Shown here: piece by piece, positions 5,602 through 6,111 of the stretch
Layout of the letters: each line of letters starts with the position of its first letter
Position numbering within the stretch: position 1 is the stretch's first letter
Assembly: GCA_021786555.1 (NCBI GenBank)
Contig: JAJYNB010000289.1
Coordinates: forward strand, 1-6,111
Source of the DNA: Bacillota bacterium
Lineage (GTDB): Bacteria; Bacillota; Desulfitobacteriia; Desulfitobacteriales; JAJXUE01
Direction of reading: 5' to 3'
Length of the DNA: 6,111 nt
Notes under the pieces: model-generated
Seen by the model: the letters and a program-made list of their open reading frames with translations, nothing else
Database searches by the model: none
Told to the model about the DNA's origin: nothing
Made by a program: the position numbers and the translations under genes

Positions 5602-5715
5602 AACCCCCCGCTTGGGCATATATTGTTAAGGATTTACCCGTAGAGAACTACCTGAAATGGAGATTGTTTGAGAACATGTACTTTTCAAACTTCTCGCTTT
5701 GAGGGGGGAGCCTGG
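5602..5715 (+). promoter_or_regulatory. Leader region of mntP with a hairpin and possible SD-sequestering pairing
   Basis: A 114-base gap after the Sua5 stop. GTTTGAGAA (5666-5674) pairs with TTTTCAAAC (5682-5690) around CATGTAC, nine base pairs with one wobble; GAGAA (5670-5674) could instead pair with TTCTC (5691-5695). A run of six C (5604-5609) is complementary to the six G (5703-5708) in the mntP SD. I see no intrinsic terminator, no convincing promoter, and not the conserved core of the yybP-ykoY manganese riboswitch, which controls mntP in some bacteria. Any regulatory role is inference. Confidence 0.35.
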
Positions 5716-6111
5716 TTGGGCGCCTTGACATTGTTTGCCGTAGCGGTGGCTTTGGGAACCGATGCCTTTTCTCTGGCCCTGGGTATGGGCCTGACTGGAC
5801 TTAGGCGCAGGGATTTCTATTTTCCGGGCATTGTTGCAGTTTTCCATGTATTTATGCCTTTGGCCGGAATGTTTGCCGGCAGGATACTGGGCGAACTGCT
5901 AGGCCAGATAGCCGGTGTGCTGGGCGGCGCGGTTCTGTTGTTTATCGGCTTGCGTACCCTGTACCATTCCTTCAAAGGCACCGGCATGGAGAGTTTTTCC
6001 TTTGGGGCTGCCAGAAGCCTGCTGCAGAAAAAAAGGAAGTTAGCGGGGAAACATCTGTCCACCTTTGTGTTTCTGGCTGCAGGGGTAAGCGTGGATGCCC
6101 TCAGTGTGGGT
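5716..6111 (+). CDS. mntP: MntP/YwlD-family manganese efflux pump (partial, 3' end outside window)
   Basis: An open frame of 132 codons to the window edge, about 70% of the usual 185 or so residues. MntP exports Mn2+ across the cytoplasmic membrane. The family is built from two DUF204 repeats, each carrying an aspartate motif; here these are LGTDAFSLALGMG (D16) and VSVDALSVG (D127). FHVFMPLAGMFAG (43-55) is the conserved second-helix motif. Membrane segments lie near 3-22, 36-57, 60-80 and 114-132, with a basic loop (QKKRKLAGK) between the third and fourth. No ATG exists upstream in frame before the stop at 5653-5655. TTG 5716 lies five bases after the strong SD GAGGGGGGAG (5701-5710) and is the likely start. 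B. subtilis also has this gene (ywlD) next to ywlC. Confidence 0.9.
   Translation, partial: MGALTLFAVAVALGTDAFSLALGMGLTGLRRRDFYFPGIVAVFHVFMPLAGMFAGRILGELLGQIAGVLGGAVLLFIGLRTLYHSFKGTGMESFSFGAARSLLQKKRKLAGKHLSTFVFLAAGVSVDALSVG

Noticed and set aside
5602..5715. yybP-ykoY manganese riboswitch ahead of mntP
   Set aside because: The conserved loop sequences of that class are not visible and the region is short; only generic hairpins are seen.

Overview
The window looks like a low-GC-phylum (Firmicutes) chromosome with moderately high GC, most like a Peptococcaceae or Desulfotomaculum/Pelotomaculum-type clostridium. That placement is an inference from protein resemblance, strong GGAGG-like ribosome binding sites, use of GTG/TTG starts, and a gene order reminiscent of Bacillus subtilis rpmE...prfA-prmC...ywlC-ywlD. 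All recognisable genes lie on the + strand.

Layout: (1) positions 2-61 hold the last codons of an unidentified gene. (2) 142-972 encodes an exported protein with two LysM domains and an M23 (LytM-type) peptidase domain. (3) 1052-1252 is rpmE, a zinc-ribbon ribosomal protein L31, followed by a compact hairpin and then a textbook GNRA-capped intrinsic terminator (1282-1308). (4) 1309-1558 is a roughly 250-base non-coding stretch rich in inverted repeats. (5) 1559-2434 is a DUF1385/YqhQ-family membrane protein. (6) 2469-3536 is prfA (release factor 1). (7) 3551-4474 is prmC, the methyltransferase that modifies the GGQ glutamine of release factors. (8) 4534-5601 is a full-length Sua5-type threonylcarbamoyl-AMP synthase (ywlC/tsaC) for t6A tRNA modification. 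(9) 5716 to the window edge is the first 132 codons of mntP (YwlD-type Mn2+ efflux pump).

The genes from DUF1385 to Sua5 are tightly packed and probably form one translation-related transcript: RF1, the enzyme that methylates it, and a tRNA modification enzyme. The rpmE terminator separates this block from the M23/rpmE genes. mntP follows 114 bases later with no obvious terminator in between, so it may be read through.

Most of the window is ordinary housekeeping DNA. The most unusual point is the prmC/Sua5 junction (4418-4500). It carries three copies of a 24-base GC-rich repeat with an internal hairpin. The repeat supplies the non-conserved C-terminal tail and stop codon of PrmC and also a spurious upstream GTG start in the Sua5 frame. 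It looks like a small dispersed, REP-like element that landed between two genes. Secondary points are the structured rpmE-DUF1385 spacer, the mntP leader with possible SD sequestration, and an almost identical SD/start cassette in rpmE and prfA. I see no clearly new multi-gene system.
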